Assembly (NCBI GenBank): GCA_023381415.1
Contig: JAMCUN010000008.1
Location: 1-35,232, forward strand
Direction: 5' to 3'
Source of the DNA: Thermoplasmatota archaeon
GTDB lineage: Archaea; Thermoplasmatota; Thermoplasmata; Thermoplasmatales; GCA-001856825
DNA: 35,232 nt
Positions 8,084 to 17,318 of the stretch are shown here, piece by piece; position 1 is the first letter of the stretch; every line of letters starts with the position of its first letter. The notes beneath the pieces were generated by a model. That model was not told the origin of the DNA and searched no databases. It was given only the letters and a program-made list of their open reading frames with translations. The translations under genes were made by a program, and so were the position numbers.

Positions 8084-9559
8084 ATGAATTCGAACCAAGC
8101 TTCAGCTCCAAGGATCAGTGAGAATCTCATTCTCTCCGTGATAGTCCTGGGATCGCTGATGGCATCGATTGATTCCACCATAGTCCTCCTTGCGTTCCCT
8201 GCCATAACGTCAGCCCTTCATTCCACAATATCAACAATAATCTGGGTCATACTCATCTACCTGATAGTCACTGCGGTATTCTCGACCCAGTTCGGGAAGA
8301 TAGGGGACATATACGGAAGGTCAAGGATGTTCAACCTTGGCTTTGCAATATTCACGGTCTCATCGTTCCTGTGCGGAATAGCCCCGACAGACATAACACT
8401 CATCATATTCAGGGCAGTGCAGGCGATCGGGGGCGCACTGATATCATCAAATAGCGGGGCTATTATCGCAGACACTTTCCAGAGGAACAGGATAGGGAGG
8501 GCGTACGGATTCACGTCAATGAGCTGGAACATAGGTGCCCTTCTCGGGATATTGCTGGGAGGGTTCATAACGACGTTCATAGGGTACAGGTACATTTTCT
8601 TCATCAACGTCCCGATAGGCATCGTGGCAACTGTCCTCGGGTTGATGTTCATAGTTGACAAGAAGAGGGAGAGGGATGTGCTTGACATCCCTGGAATGGC
8701 GTTCCTGGGGGTTGCAATAGCGCTGGTATCGTACGGAGGGATAGAATATGCCTCCTCTGGACTGACCGTTACAAATCTCTCGCTCGTTATCGTGGGCATC
8801 CTTGTATCAATACTGTTTGTGTTCACGGAGAGGAGAGTGAAGGCACCCACGATCAACTTTTCAATGTTCAGGAACAGGGTGTTCAAGAACTCGCTGCTTG
8901 CATCCCTATTCCAGGGGCTGGGGTATATGGGCGTCACTTTCCTGATCATAATGTACCTGCAGGGCGTCAGGGGTTTCTCCCCCTACTACGCATCCCTCCT
9001 ACTTCTCCCTGCCTACCTTCTGAGCGGAATATTCGCTCCGTACATGGGCAGGCTTTCAGATAAGTACGGTTCAAGGCTGATCGCATCGTCGGGCATACTG
9101 ATAATGATGGCCGGCGTGGTCTTCTACATAATCTTTCTGGGGGTAAGGTCGTCTGTATATGTTGTCGTAACAGGTGCACTCATAATGGGTCTGGGGGGCG
9201 CATTCTTCTGGCCATCCAACCTGAGCGCCATAATGGCAAACGTCTCACCGGAAATGAGGGGTGCGGCATCAGGGACTGCAAGGCTCCTCGGCAGCCTGGG
9301 GATAATTGGGAGCTTCATCATAGCCTTCGTTGCGGCCTCATCTGCAATTCCCAGGTATCTTGCTTTTGCAATATTTGCCGGTACATCCAACGTGATCGGA
9401 GGGATCGGGGCCGGTTTCGTCACCGGAATTCATTACTCCTTCGTCGCCCTTGCCTTAATGCTTCTCATTTCTGGGATCTTCTCAGTAACAAGGGGAACGG
9501 AGAACAGGCATCAGGAGGATCATTCAAAGAAGGATGTGCCAACCGAATCCCCAAAGTGA
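8084..9559 (+). CDS. MFS multidrug-type exporter, 14-TM DHA2 (EmrB/QacA-like) family
   Basis: Proton-driven efflux permease in the cytoplasmic membrane. The 491-residue protein is almost entirely hydrophobic, consistent with 14 membrane helices. The N-terminal segment has the DHA2-type sequence LGSLMASIDSTIVLLAFPAI, the MFS motif A region reads GKIGDIYGRSR, and the family arrangement FINVPIGI follows. It ends in a short charged cytoplasmic tail. The gene stands alone, 45 bases from the convergent presenilin-like gene. Substrate cannot be read from sequence; the divergent ChrB-like neighbour suggests oxyanion or drug efflux as an inference only. Confidence 0.92.
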   Translation: MNSNQASAPRISENLILSVIVLGSLMASIDSTIVLLAFPAITSALHSTISTIIWVILIYLIVTAVFSTQFGKIGDIYGRSRMFNLGFAIFTVSSFLCGIAPTDITLIIFRAVQAIGGALISSNSGAIIADTFQRNRIGRAYGFTSMSWNIGALLGILLGGFITTFIGYRYIFFINVPIGIVATVLGLMFIVDKKRERDVLDIPGMAFLGVAIALVSYGGIEYASSGLTVTNLSLVIVGILVSILFVFTERRVKAPTINFSMFRNRVFKNSLLASLFQGLGYMGVTFLIIMYLQGVRGFSPYYASLLLLPAYLLSGIFAPYMGRLSDKYGSRLIASSGILIMMAGVVFYIIFLGVRSSVYVVVTGALIMGLGGAFFWPSNLSAIMANVSPEMRGAASGTARLLGSLGIIGSFIIAFVAASSAIPRYLAFAIFAGTSNVIGGIGAGFVTGIHYSFVALALMLLISGIFSVTRGTENRHQEDHSKKDVPTESPK

Positions 9560-9603
9560 TATTCCTCTGGGGTACATAATCACCCCTGTCATAAACCGGG
9601 TTC

Positions 9604-10530
9604 TCAGCGAATGACTACGTATACCAGGTATGAGATAATTGTCCCAAGTATCACTCCCGTATTGAGGAACGGCAGTCCTGGGGCTGGTTTCTTAACATTC
9701 CCGAGAACGAGGTATACCATCCCTATTACCCCTCCCACCAGAGGGAGGATGAAGAAAGGGAAGAAGTGTCCCGTCTTCATTCCATACACGGCAGATGCGA
9801 CGACCATTATTCCGGGGAATGCAACATCACCAAAACCGAGGGCCATTGCTGCGTGCCCCTCTATTCCATCCTCCCCTATCTCTATCTTTTCTATCTTCTT
9901 CGAGAAATCTGTGGGAAAGACGAAGAGCATTGGAAGGTCCCTGTCGACTGCAATCTTCGCAAGACCAACCATGTGCTTCGTCTTGTATACTGATATGTAG
10001 TCATAAACGGCAAATAGTGCAAGGAATATCGCGGCCGCCCATATGCCGAGCAGCAGTCCTAGCAGGAAGGCGATACCGGAGGTGAGGAAAAAGCCAGCTA
10101 CGTTCACAACGTACCACCTGTTGACGAATATCATCGCAAGGACCATTATGATCGGTGCCGCTATGATTATTGCATAGTATTCCTGTAATGTGTCTGCTAT
10201 CACCAGCCCGAGATAATTCCACACCATGAAAACAACGAGGCCGATGACTGCAACGAACAGCCACTTCAGGAAGTTCAGCTTGAACCTCCTTGAGAGGAAA
10301 ATGAGCAGGAAGGAGAAGACGAGGGCTGCAACGAGATAGTAGATCACATACCCTATTCCGGATGTTGTGCTGCTTGCTGATTCCGATGGAGATATCTGGA
10401 ATGCTATGCTCGCCAGGTATACAGCGAAAACAGATGAGAGCACAAACAGCACGAGGCTTGTCAGTTGAGCTACCGGTAATTCACGTTCATCAGCCATCTG
10501 GAATTCATATCCCCTGTATTGTACGGACAT
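9604..10530 (-). CDS. Presenilin/signal peptide peptidase-like intramembrane aspartyl protease
   Basis: Archaeal A22-type intramembrane protease. The hydrophobic protein (308 residues from the ATG at 10530) has about nine membrane segments. The catalytic YD is at about residues 176-177 (VYDYISVYKT) and the second aspartate is in GFGD at about 232-235. The C-terminal sequence PAPGLPFLN corresponds to the conserved PAL region. The start is uncertain: an in-frame TTG directly precedes the ATG at 10530, and another ATG at 10497 (MADERELP) is possible; a TATA-like CCATATAT lies near 10541-10550. Natural substrates of archaeal presenilin homologues are largely unknown. Confidence 0.85.
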   Translation of the reverse strand: MSVQYRGYEFQMADERELPVAQLTSLVLFVLSSVFAVYLASIAFQISPSESASSTTSGIGYVIYYLVAALVFSFLLIFLSRRFKLNFLKWLFVAVIGLVVFMVWNYLGLVIADTLQEYYAIIIAAPIIMVLAMIFVNRWYVVNVAGFFLTSGIAFLLGLLLGIWAAAIFLALFAVYDYISVYKTKHMVGLAKIAVDRDLPMLFVFPTDFSKKIEKIEIGEDGIEGHAAMALGFGDVAFPGIMVVASAVYGMKTGHFFPFFILPLVGGVIGMVYLVLGNVKKPAPGLPFLNTGVILGTIISYLVYVVIR

Positions 10531-10667
10531 CAAGTCTCCGATATATGGCTTTCCATGAGGTGAGTTTGAAGGAGAGAAACAGGATGGTGAATTTCCCTGA
10601 CATTATGCAATAAATTGCTGCATCAGTCACGAGAAATTGAAATAGGTAAGTTTCCCTAACGGTCACC

Positions 10668-11216
10668 ATGAACGGCAGCAGGATCAGGGGGGAAAGTGCA
10701 ATTCAGTCCATCAAGTACCTGGTAGCCGATGGACCTTTCGAACCGATGAGGAAAAAGCTAATGCTCTTCGGCCAGTTCGTGGGGGACTGGGATATAGTGG
10801 AAGCTGAGAGCCTCCAGGATGATGGTTCATGGAAGCGCTCCAGTGGGGAGCTGCACTCTGGCTGGATCCTGGGAGGGACCGCAGTGCAGGATATCTGGCG
10901 ATCCACGGAAGATGGGAATGATGACGCAGGCGGGACAACGATTCATTTTTACGATCAAGAAACTGACAGCTGGAACAGCGTATGGATATCACCTACCCAG
11001 GGCACAATAAGGGGGTTCGTCGGAAGGAAGGTGGGGAAGGAGATTGTCCTTGAGTCGAGGGAAACGAGCAGGAAGATGATGAGGTGGGTCTTCTACGAAA
11101 TCAAGCGCAATTCTTTCAGGTGGAAGGCAGAGTACTCTAATGATTCCGGGCAGTCATGGACGACGATGGAGAAGATGCTGATCAGGAGGAAGAGGGGCAA
11201 AGGGAACGTCGAATGA
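10668..11216 (+). CDS. DUF1579-like lipocalin-fold protein of unknown function
   Basis: A soluble protein of 182 residues with the pattern of the DUF1579 family: FVGDWDIVEAES near residue 38, a central GELHSGWILGGTAVQDIWR, then alternating beta-type segments with conserved Trp and Gly (SWNSVWISPTQGTIRGFVG). These usually form a calycin-like beta barrel. No signal peptide or membrane segment is seen. The gene has its own upstream gap of about 135 bases and ends 120 bases before grpE, so it is probably not part of the heat-shock operon. Ligand and role unknown. Confidence 0.68.
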   Translation: MNGSRIRGESAIQSIKYLVADGPFEPMRKKLMLFGQFVGDWDIVEAESLQDDGSWKRSSGELHSGWILGGTAVQDIWRSTEDGNDDAGGTTIHFYDQETDSWNSVWISPTQGTIRGFVGRKVGKEIVLESRETSRKMMRWVFYEIKRNSFRWKAEYSNDSGQSWTTMEKMLIRRKRGKGNVE

Positions 11217-11280
11217 CCCCGATGCGTAACAATTCAGACAGGTTTCTGTGCCTGATGACGGGCTCTTTCTGCGGGAAGTT

Positions 11281-11316
11281 TCGGTACACAACCAACCGAT
11301 GATAACATTATTATAG
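11281..11316 (+). promoter_or_regulatory. Heat-shock operon promoter with adjacent inverted repeat
   Basis: A TATA-like CATTATTATAG at 11306-11316 lies 20-30 bases before the grpE GTG. Directly upstream is a short inverted repeat, TCGGT (11281-11285) and ACCGA (11295-11299), separated by nine bases. It is placed where a regulator or transcription factor B element could act, but five-base arms can arise by chance. Confidence 0.4.
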
Positions 11317-11335
11317 AAGTGCTAAATTAGGGAAA

Positions 11336-11818
11336 GTGCCAACCGTCTCCTATTACAGAAATCTGAAACAATCCCTTTCGGATTGCACAGAAAAGGTCAA
11401 GTCGCTAGAGCAGAGCAACGGGCAGAAGGACAAGGAGATCAAGGAGCTGAAGGAGCAGAACCTCAGGTTCTCGGCTGACCTGGAAAATTTCCAGAAGAGG
11501 GTGGGGGAAGAGTCGATGAAGATTGTCAGCTACGCTTCGGAGAGAATCATAAAGCAGCTTCTTCCTGTGCTGGACAGCCTTGAAAACGTGACGGATGAGG
11601 GATCCATCGCGATAAAGAGGCAGATTGAGGGCATACTCCAGAAAGAGGGGTTGACGGCGATCAACGACAGCTCTGCCTTCGATCCGAACAGGCACGAGGC
11701 CATAGGAGCGGAGGAGGGTGGAGTGGCCAACACAATCAAGAAGGTTGTGAGAAAGGGGTACGCACTTGGAGACAGGGTGATAAGGCCAGAGTTAGTAATT
11801 ATCAACAAAGGTGATTAG
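11336..11818 (+). CDS. grpE: GrpE nucleotide exchange factor
   Basis: Releases ADP from DnaK to restart the chaperone cycle. The 160-residue protein has a long charged N-terminal coiled coil (about residues 15-60) containing the family sequence [13 protein letters not shown], then a four-helix part with LLPVLDSLE, and a C-terminal beta domain ([26 protein letters not shown]). Start is GTG at 11336 with a purine-rich AGGGAAA just upstream. It is followed immediately by dnaK and then dnaJ. Confidence 0.95.
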   Translation: MPTVSYYRNLKQSLSDCTEKVKSLEQSNGQKDKEIKELKEQNLRFSADLENFQKRVGEESMKIVSYASERIIKQLLPVLDSLENVTDEGSIAIKRQIEGILQKEGLTAINDSSAFDPNRHEAIGAEEGGVANTIKKVVRKGYALGDRVIRPELVIINKGD

Positions 11819-11819
11819 G

Positions 11820-13667
11820 ATGGAAAAAATATTGGGAATAGATCTAGGGACGAGCAATTCGCAGGCTGCAGTAATGATAGCGGGCAAGCCGGTAGTGCTG
11901 CCAAGCTCGGAAGGAACAACGCTCGGAGGAAAGGCGTTTCCGAGCTATGTTGCCTTCACGAAGAACGGGGAGCTTCTCATAGGGGAACCGGCGAGGAGGC
12001 AGGCCCTCACGAATCCTGAGGGCACTGTATACGCATTCAAGAGAAGGATGGGTGAAAATTACAAGTTCAAGATAAGGGGGAAAGAGTATACGCCACAGCA
12101 GCTATCAGGCTTCCTTCTGCAGAAGATAAAGGACGATGCGGAGAAATATCTCGGGGAGAAGGTCTCTAAGGCCGTCATAACCGTGCCAGCTTATTTCAAC
12201 GACAACCAGAGGCAGGCCACGAAGGATGCAGGCGCAATTGCCGGACTGGACGTGGTGAGGATAATAAACGAACCTACGGCAGCGGCGCTCGCATACGGAC
12301 TGGACAAGACGGAGGGAGAGCACAGGATAATGGTCTTCGACCTGGGAGGTGGAACGCTTGATGTGACAATAATGGAATTCAGCTCCGGGGTGTACGAAGT
12401 ACTTTCAACTTCCGGGGACACGAAACTCGGAGGGACGGACATGGATGAGGCGGTGATAAACTACCTAGCCTCCAAATTCCAGCAGGAGAATGGAATCGAC
12501 CTGAGGAAGGACAAGAATGCGTACATCAGGCTCAAGGACGCAGCCGAGAAGGCGAAGATAGAGCTATCCACCTCCCTATCCACTGAGGTCAACCTCCCGT
12601 ACATTACGAGCGGCGCTGACGGGCCGAAGCATCTCCTGATATCTATGACAAGGGCAGATCTGGAGAACCTGGTGAGGCCCATAATGGAAAGGGCTAGGAA
12701 GCCCATAGAGGAAGCGCTCAAGGGGGCCAAGATTTCTGCATCGGACATAAGCAAGGTGATACTCGTCGGTGGTCCAACAAGGATGCCGATGGTCAAGAAG
12801 TTCGTCGAGGACATAATGGGAAAGAAGGTCGAAAGCGGCGTTGACCCGATGGAGTGCGTAGCAATAGGTGCATCCATTCAGGGTGCAGTACTGGCAGGAG
12901 AGGTGAAAGGGATAGTCCTTCTTGATGTCACCCCGCTCACCCTCAGCATAGAGACCCTCGGAGGAGTTGCAACGCCTCTCATAGCTGCAAACACAACAAT
13001 ACCTACAAAGAAATCACAGGTCTTCTCTACGGCCGCTGACAACCAGACGGCAGTTGAGATCATCGTCGTCCAGGGGGAGCGTCCCATGGCGAAGGACAAT
13101 ACGCTCCTTGGAAGGTTCATGCTGGACGGTATCCCTCCAGCGCCCAGGGGGATGCCCCAGATCGAGGTCACGTTCGACATAGACTCAAACGGAATACTGA
13201 ACGTAACGGCAAAGGACCTTGCAACGAACAAGCAGCGCGGCATAACAATAACATCAAGCACTAAGTTGAGCAAGGAAGAGATAAACAGGATGAAGGAGGA
13301 GGCAAAGAAGTACGAGGAAGAGGACAGGAAGAAGAAGGAGGAGATAGAGACAATTAACGGAGCTGAATCGCTTGCCTACTCCACGGAGAAAACTATGAGC
13401 GACTATGGAGACAAGATTCCGCAGGACATAAAGGACAACATCAACGGGAAGCTCAAGGACCTGAAGGATGAGATCCAGAAGAAGGACGTCGCTGCAATGA
13501 AGGAAAAGATGGATGTGCTTACGAAGGAGATACAGAAGATAGGGGAATACATGTACAAGAACGTCAAGCAGGAAGAGCAGCAGTCATCTGGGGCAGAAGA
13601 GGCCCCTCCAGGTCCAAATCCAGGTGAGACGGAGATTCACGAAGATAAAGAAAATAAGGAGCAATGA
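11820..13667 (+). CDS. dnaK: DnaK (Hsp70) chaperone
   Basis: ATP-dependent chaperone of the bacterial type. The product is 615 residues from the ATG at 11820; a GTG nine bases upstream is also in frame, but the GGTGAT Shine-Dalgarno-like sequence sits well for the ATG. Motifs are the N-terminal phosphate loop [10 protein letters not shown], the [11 protein letters not shown] segment, the DLGGGTLDV loop, and the substrate-binding domain beginning after [13 protein letters not shown]. The C-terminal lid is short and acidic, lacking the bacterial EEVD-like end. The gene begins one base after the grpE stop codon, so translation is probably coupled. In archaea this cluster is generally attributed to transfer from bacteria. 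Confidence 0.98.
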   Translation: MEKILGIDLGTSNSQAAVMIAGKPVVLPSSEGTTLGGKAFPSYVAFTKNGELLIGEPARRQALTNPEGTVYAFKRRMGENYKFKIRGKEYTPQQLSGFLLQKIKDDAEKYLGEKVSKAVITVPAYFNDNQRQATKDAGAIAGLDVVRIINEPTAAALAYGLDKTEGEHRIMVFDLGGGTLDVTIMEFSSGVYEVLSTSGDTKLGGTDMDEAVINYLASKFQQENGIDLRKDKNAYIRLKDAAEKAKIELSTSLSTEVNLPYITSGADGPKHLLISMTRADLENLVRPIMERARKPIEEALKGAKISASDISKVILVGGPTRMPMVKKFVEDIMGKKVESGVDPMECVAIGASIQGAVLAGEVKGIVLLDVTPLTLSIETLGGVATPLIAANTTIPTKKSQVFSTAADNQTAVEIIVVQGERPMAKDNTLLGRFMLDGIPPAPRGMPQIEVTFDIDSNGILNVTAKDLATNKQRGITITSSTKLSKEEINRMKEEAKKYEEEDRKKKEEIETINGAESLAYSTEKTMSDYGDKIPQDIKDNINGKLKDLKDEIQKKDVAAMKEKMDVLTKEIQKIGEYMYKNVKQEEQQSSGAEEAPPGPNPGETEIHEDKENKEQ

Positions 13668-13680
13668 ACTCCTGATCTGA

Positions 13681-14787
13681 ATGGGCAAGGATTATTATGC
13701 CATCCTGGGAGTGGACAGGAAGGCATCAAAGGATGAGATAAAGAAGGCATACAGGGAACTGGCAAAGAAGTACCATCCAGACCTTAACCCCCAGAACAAG
13801 AAGGAGGCGGAGGAGAAGTTCAAGGACATCTCAGAGGCATACGAAGTGCTGATGGATGACCAGAAGAGGGCAAGGTTCGACCAGTACGGTGAGGAGGGAG
13901 TTAAGTTCCAGGGACAGGGGTTCGACTGGAACCAGTTCCACCACTACCAGGATATCCAGGATATATTCGGGGACATATTCTCTCAGTTCGGCTTCGGGGG
14001 CGGTGGGTTTGGAAATCCGTTCGGAGGTTTCTCAGGCCAGCAGAGGGAATTGAGAGGGCAGGATGTATTCGTGGAGATACCCATTGACATTAGAAGGGTG
14101 GCTAAGGGGGACAAGATAGAGGTCTACTACTTCAGGGAGATGAAGTGCGACGAGTGCGAAGGAACGGGTTCCTCCACTAAGAAGCTCCTGACCTGCCCCA
14201 CCTGCAGGGGGAGGGGATATGTTGAAAGATCTTCTAACCAGGGGTTCATACTTTTCAGGACAACAGAGGTCTGCAGGACATGCAACGGCAGGGGAAAGGT
14301 ACCAGAGAAGGTGTGCCACGCATGTTCAGGCTCAGGTTATGTGAGGAAGAAGGACAAGATAGAGATATCCCCTCCCCCCGGGATTCATGAGGAGGAGGTA
14401 TACATTCTCAGGGACAAGGGGAACTACAGGTACGGGGGATCAGGAGATCTGAGGATAAAGTTCGACATAGATTACATGGAATTCAGGAGGTCAGGTGACG
14501 ACCTGGAGAAGGACGTTCAGGTCGATTTCACTGACGCAATAATGGGCGGAAAGGTGAAGGTCAACCTTCTCAGGGGGGAGAAGGAGATAGATATACCTGC
14601 GGGGACCCAGCCGGATGAGCAACTTGTGCTGAAGGGGGAAGGAATCCAGAAGAAGACTGGCAGGGGAAATGCAGACATAATCCTGAGGATGAAGGTAACC
14701 CTGCCGAAGAAGATAACGAAGAAGCAGCGGGAGCTTCTGGAGCAGTTCAGAAATGAGAAGGGGTTCTTCTCCCAGTTTCACCTGTGA
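13681..14787 (+). CDS. dnaJ: DnaJ (Hsp40) co-chaperone
   Basis: Stimulates the DnaK ATPase and delivers substrates. The 368-residue protein has the J-domain with HPD at about residues 33-35, a Gly/Phe-rich linker (about 95-120), four CxxCxGxG zinc repeats ([32 protein letters not shown]) between about 157 and 225, and the C-terminal peptide-binding domain. Complete type I DnaJ architecture. It begins 14 bases after dnaK. Its last ten bases overlap the end of the convergent alaX gene. Confidence 0.98.
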   Translation: MGKDYYAILGVDRKASKDEIKKAYRELAKKYHPDLNPQNKKEAEEKFKDISEAYEVLMDDQKRARFDQYGEEGVKFQGQGFDWNQFHHYQDIQDIFGDIFSQFGFGGGGFGNPFGGFSGQQRELRGQDVFVEIPIDIRRVAKGDKIEVYYFREMKCDECEGTGSSTKKLLTCPTCRGRGYVERSSNQGFILFRTTEVCRTCNGRGKVPEKVCHACSGSGYVRKKDKIEISPPPGIHEEEVYILRDKGNYRYGGSGDLRIKFDIDYMEFRRSGDDLEKDVQVDFTDAIMGGKVKVNLLRGEKEIDIPAGTQPDEQLVLKGEGIQKKTGRGNADIILRMKVTLPKKITKKQRELLEQFRNEKGFFSQFHL

Positions 14788-15476
14788 ATTGAGAAGTACA
14801 TTCTCTTGTTGTTTTTCCCCTTGTTTTCTATCTTGTATATCTCTATTTCACCCACTTCAGAAGTGTTCCTGACGTGTGTGCCGCCGTCCGGCTGCATGTC
14901 TATGTCTCCAATTTTGACAACCCTAAGGACCTCGAGGTTGGGCAGAAGCCTCTCGTCCACCTTCAGGGCACCTTCTACCTTCAGAATTTCTTCCCTCCTC
15001 ATGGTCAGGACAGAAACATCCTGGTTCCTCCTCAACTCCTGGTTAACCCTCCCCTGGAGGGAGGTGGATATCTGGGCGTTCCAGTCCTTGAAGTTGAAGT
15101 CTATCCTCGAATATTCCTCGTTTATCTGGTTCCCTGTTATGGACGCCCCGAACTCCTTCATGGCTATGGAAGATACGACGTGGATGGCGGTGTGCATTCT
15201 CATGTGCCTGTATCTCCTCTCCCAGTCTATTTCAAGCCTGACCTTCTCCCCAACCTGAGGGAGAGGATCACTTACATGAACGATCTCGTCGCGTTTGGTT
15301 ACCTCTTTCACGTCATAAGTTCTTGACCCTACCATTTTACCGGTATCTCCTGGCTGTCCCCCTGAAGCCGCATAGAAGATCGTCCTGTCCAGTATGACTC
15401 CTTCCCCAACCTCCACAACTTCCGCTTCTACCTCTCTGAGGTAGGAATCCTGAAGATACAGCTGTACTGTCCTCAT
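14778..15476 (-). CDS. alaX: AlaX-type alanyl-tRNA trans-editing protein
   Basis: Hydrolyses mischarged Ser-tRNA-Ala (and possibly Gly-tRNA-Ala), backing up AlaRS editing. The 232-residue protein resembles the medium-length AlaX class: an N-terminal domain with the glycine motif [13 protein letters not shown] and the editing domain with HTAIH at about residues 95-99. The second zinc motif reads DGGTH where CxxTH is usual, so the Cys ligand is replaced by Asp. I believe similar variants occur in other archaeal AlaX proteins, but could not check. The ATG overlaps the ctaB stop by four bases (ATGA), indicating translational coupling with ctaB. Confidence 0.9.
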   Translation of the reverse strand: MRTVQLYLQDSYLREVEAEVVEVGEGVILDRTIFYAASGGQPGDTGKMVGSRTYDVKEVTKRDEIVHVSDPLPQVGEKVRLEIDWERRYRHMRMHTAIHVVSSIAMKEFGASITGNQINEEYSRIDFNFKDWNAQISTSLQGRVNQELRRNQDVSVLTMRREEILKVEGALKVDERLLPNLEVLRVVKIGDIDMQPDGGTHVRNTSEVGEIEIYKIENKGKNNKRMYFSIHR

Positions 15477-16375
15477 CTCAAAACACCTACAAACGGGATC
15501 AACAACGAGAAGATGGCAATGAATACAAAAAACATTCCTATGAATATGTTGGTTGAAACGAAAAGTTTCATGATCCTCTTGTCAGGTTGCGCAAGCGCTA
15601 GGAGGTATGAAGCTAGTAGGTAGACCCCAAGGGCAACATAGACAACAAACAGTGCAATTCCGATGAAGAACGGGAAATAGAGCCTGAATTCGTATCCCGT
15701 AAGAACAGTCACCGCAACAGCAAGAATCGCGATCGGGAAGAGGACGTTCATCGACTGCCGCGTTGTCCTCCCGACTGGAAGCATAGGCACTGAAGCTGCG
15801 GCATAGTCGTCCCTGTACCTTATTGAGAGGGACCAGATGTGGAGAGGGGTCCAGATGAATATCGTCAGGAACATGAGGATCGCAACGGGGTTATAAGAGG
15901 AAGTAAAGGCGTAGAACCCGGCAAGAAGCGGCGCGCCTCCAGAGTATGCGCCTAGGATTATGTTCCAAGCAGTTCTCTTCTTGGTGAGATAGGAGTAGAT
16001 TATAGTATAGTCGAAAATGCCTGTTGCCATGAAGGCGAAGGACAGGAACGACCTAAAAAAAGAGAGAATGAGAGTCGCCGCTATCAGAACGAGTCCCCCG
16101 TAGAGCGCAACACTCGGCTTCATCCTACCTGAGGGGAGGGCCCTCTCCTTTGTTCTGTTCATCATCCTGTCAATTGAAATGTCGAAATAATTCGAGACCG
16201 ACTCAGCCCCCATTAGCCCCAGAGCTATGTAAAGGACAACGTAAAGGAAACCTCCCACATCCAGGCTTCTCATTGTGCTGAGAGCAAATACTTCGCCAGC
16301 TATGCCGGTGATGAGGAGAAACACCCACACCCTTGGCTTTGTCATGACGAAGAAATCCCCAATGAAGTTCCCCAT
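15473..16375 (-). CDS. ctaB: Heme O synthase (protoheme IX farnesyltransferase)
   Basis: Polytopic UbiA-family prenyltransferase that attaches a farnesyl-type chain to heme B for heme-copper oxidases. The 300-residue protein has about nine membrane segments. The first Asp-rich motif is NYFDISIDRMMNRTKERALP near residues 62-81 and the second is YRDDYAAASVPMLP near 188-201, both diagnostic of CtaB/CyoE. A TATA-like box (TTTATAG on the minus strand, about 16396-16403) lies about 25 bases upstream of the ATG. Its presence implies aerobic respiration with heme O or A. It is the first gene of a two-gene unit with alaX. Confidence 0.94.
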   Translation of the reverse strand: MGNFIGDFFVMTKPRVWVFLLITGIAGEVFALSTMRSLDVGGFLYVVLYIALGLMGAESVSNYFDISIDRMMNRTKERALPSGRMKPSVALYGGLVLIAATLILSFFRSFLSFAFMATGIFDYTIIYSYLTKKRTAWNIILGAYSGGAPLLAGFYAFTSSYNPVAILMFLTIFIWTPLHIWSLSIRYRDDYAAASVPMLPVGRTTRQSMNVLFPIAILAVAVTVLTGYEFRLYFPFFIGIALFVVYVALGVYLLASYLLALAQPDKRIMKLFVSTNIFIGMFFVFIAIFSLLIPFVGVLR

Positions 16376-16395
16376 TGGGAGTACAGTGACAGACT

Positions 16396-16638
16396 CTATA
16401 AATCAATATGGTAGCAGAAATTCATATTCATTGGACGAAGATGCATTATTGGTCTGTCCTGAAATCAACCGGAAACGAGGGATACCCGTAACCTAAAGGC
16501 TAAATAATGACATTGGATGCACATTAGCTCCCCAAATGACAGAGCCGGGGGGAGCAAAACTGTATTGAATGACCGCAGACCCCAGACGTTCTGGATGATA
16601 GAGCGTTGGACGCTTAGTATTGGCACAGATACAGTACA
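16396..16638. other. Intergenic stretch with two tiny adjacent hairpins
   Basis: No gene was found between ctaB and tRNA-Ala. Two perfect five-base-pair hairpins with three-base loops stand 7 bases apart: CCAGA-CGT-TCTGG (16582-16594) and AGCGT-TGG-ACGCT (16602-16614), separated by ATGATAG. They may be a structured leader, a small RNA or chance. Confidence 0.35.
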
Positions 16639-16710
16639 GGGCTGGTAGATCAGCGGAAGATCGCCTCCTTGGCATGGAGGAGGCCCGGGGTTCAAATCCC
16701 CGCCAGTCCA
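16639..16710 (+). tRNA. tRNA-Ala (anticodon GGC)
   Basis: A full cloverleaf can be folded. The acceptor GGGCTGG (16639-16645) pairs with CCAGTCC (16703-16709) with one G-T, and A is at the discriminator position. The D-stem is GATC/GATC. The anticodon stem CCTCC/GGAGG encloses the loop TTGGCAT with anticodon GGC. The T-arm is CGGGG-TTCAAAT-CCCCG. No intron is present and CCA is not encoded beyond the acceptor sequence. The accessory region starts just downstream, so this is a possible integration target. Confidence 0.95.
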
Positions 16711-16721
16711 TTGCATAAGGC

Positions 16722-17102
16722 TCAGGGTTGCGGGAACTCGTTGAGAAGTCTTAGAACTTCGGATTTCCAGCCACCCTGCGGTTGGACTGGTTTCTGCCGT
16801 GTAGGTTGATTCTTTGATTGCTCCGAGGATGCTTGTTTAGTCTCGTTCTTGATTGGGCTTGAGTTGCTTTGCTGGTGTTCCTGTGGAGTCTTGGGAAATC
16901 CATTCTGTTTGAGAATTCCGAAGGGGACTATGCCCATCTTCGAGAAGTCCTGCTGTTCGAACTCGTTGGGCGGTCTTCCCTGACTGTTCTTGTATTCTTC
17001 CTTGAAAATTCCATTTCCCCTATATAGTAAGATGCATATTGTCTGATTTCTTCGTCTGGAGGGAAAATCATGCGGGGACACCTTCTTTTTGGCTATGCTC
17101 AT
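16722..17102 (-). CDS. Hydrophilic protein of unknown function, possibly a gene remnant
   Basis: An open frame of 126 codons directly downstream of tRNA-Ala on the opposite strand. The product is highly polar, rich in Gln, Asn, Pro and Lys, with no recognisable domain, membrane segment or signal peptide. The middle (FEQQDFSKMGIVPFG) looks protein-like, while the first 30 residues overlap a disrupted ribbon-helix-helix gene in another frame and are less convincing. A TATA-like CTATATAG on the minus strand at 17021-17030 lies inside the frame. It could be the surviving C-terminus of a longer gene. Confidence 0.3.
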   Translation of the reverse strand: MSIAKKKVSPHDFPSRRRNQTICILLYRGNGIFKEEYKNSQGRPPNEFEQQDFSKMGIVPFGILKQNGFPKTPQEHQQSNSSPIKNETKQASSEQSKNQPTRQKPVQPQGGWKSEVLRLLNEFPQP

Positions 17103-17220
17103 GTAGAAGTATTTTCAGAGCTTCCTCAAACGAATCGACTTTCAATTCATACTTCAAATTCTTAAGTTATTCGTGGGTGTCCAAGTGGATTCCTACAATT
17201 CTTTGTTTTAATTTCATCAT
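17068..17220 (-). pseudogene. Ribbon-helix-helix (VapB-like) antitoxin or regulator gene with in-frame stop
   Basis: Starting at the ATG at 17218-17220, which lies 28 bases after a good TATA-like box, the frame reads 17 residues (ending IVGIHLDTHE), a TAA at 17167-17169, then in the same frame LKNLKYELKVDSFEEALKIL and a normal end at 17068. The combined sequence has the beta strand plus two-helix pattern of short RHH antitoxins (strand, then Lk.lK..l..dSf.eal..LL). One base change (GAA to TAA) would explain the stop. The downstream part lacks a good start. A functional short peptide or readthrough is possible but unlikely. Confidence 0.55.
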
Positions 17221-17240
17221 TGTCTCCATTCTATTATTAC

Positions 17241-17298
17241 TATATACAATACATAACATATATGCGTTCTCTACCATGCCTAGAATTAACATATATAC
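17241..17298. promoter_or_regulatory. Divergent TATA boxes, RHH gene / winged-helix gene
   Basis: ATTGTATA-type sequence on the minus strand (17248-17241) lies 28 bases before the RHH ATG. ATATATAC at 17291-17298 lies 28 bases before the GTG of the winged-helix gene. The interval is very AT-rich. Confidence 0.5.
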
Positions 17299-17318
17299 AC
17301 TCGGTAATTCATATATTA

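Noticed and set aside
9611-10264. Several open frames opposite the presenilin-like gene
   Set aside because: Shadow frames in the complement of a clearly recognised membrane protein; no protein-like pattern.
16396-16638. Possible box C/D sRNA around ATGATAG
   Set aside because: A C-box-like sequence is present, but no D box at the right distance and no guide match could be seen.
16465-16716. Minus-strand open frames opposite tRNA-Ala
   Set aside because: They are the reverse complement of the tRNA (DLNPGPPPC pattern), a common artefact of tRNA genes. The same holds for 34803-35003 opposite tRNA-His.
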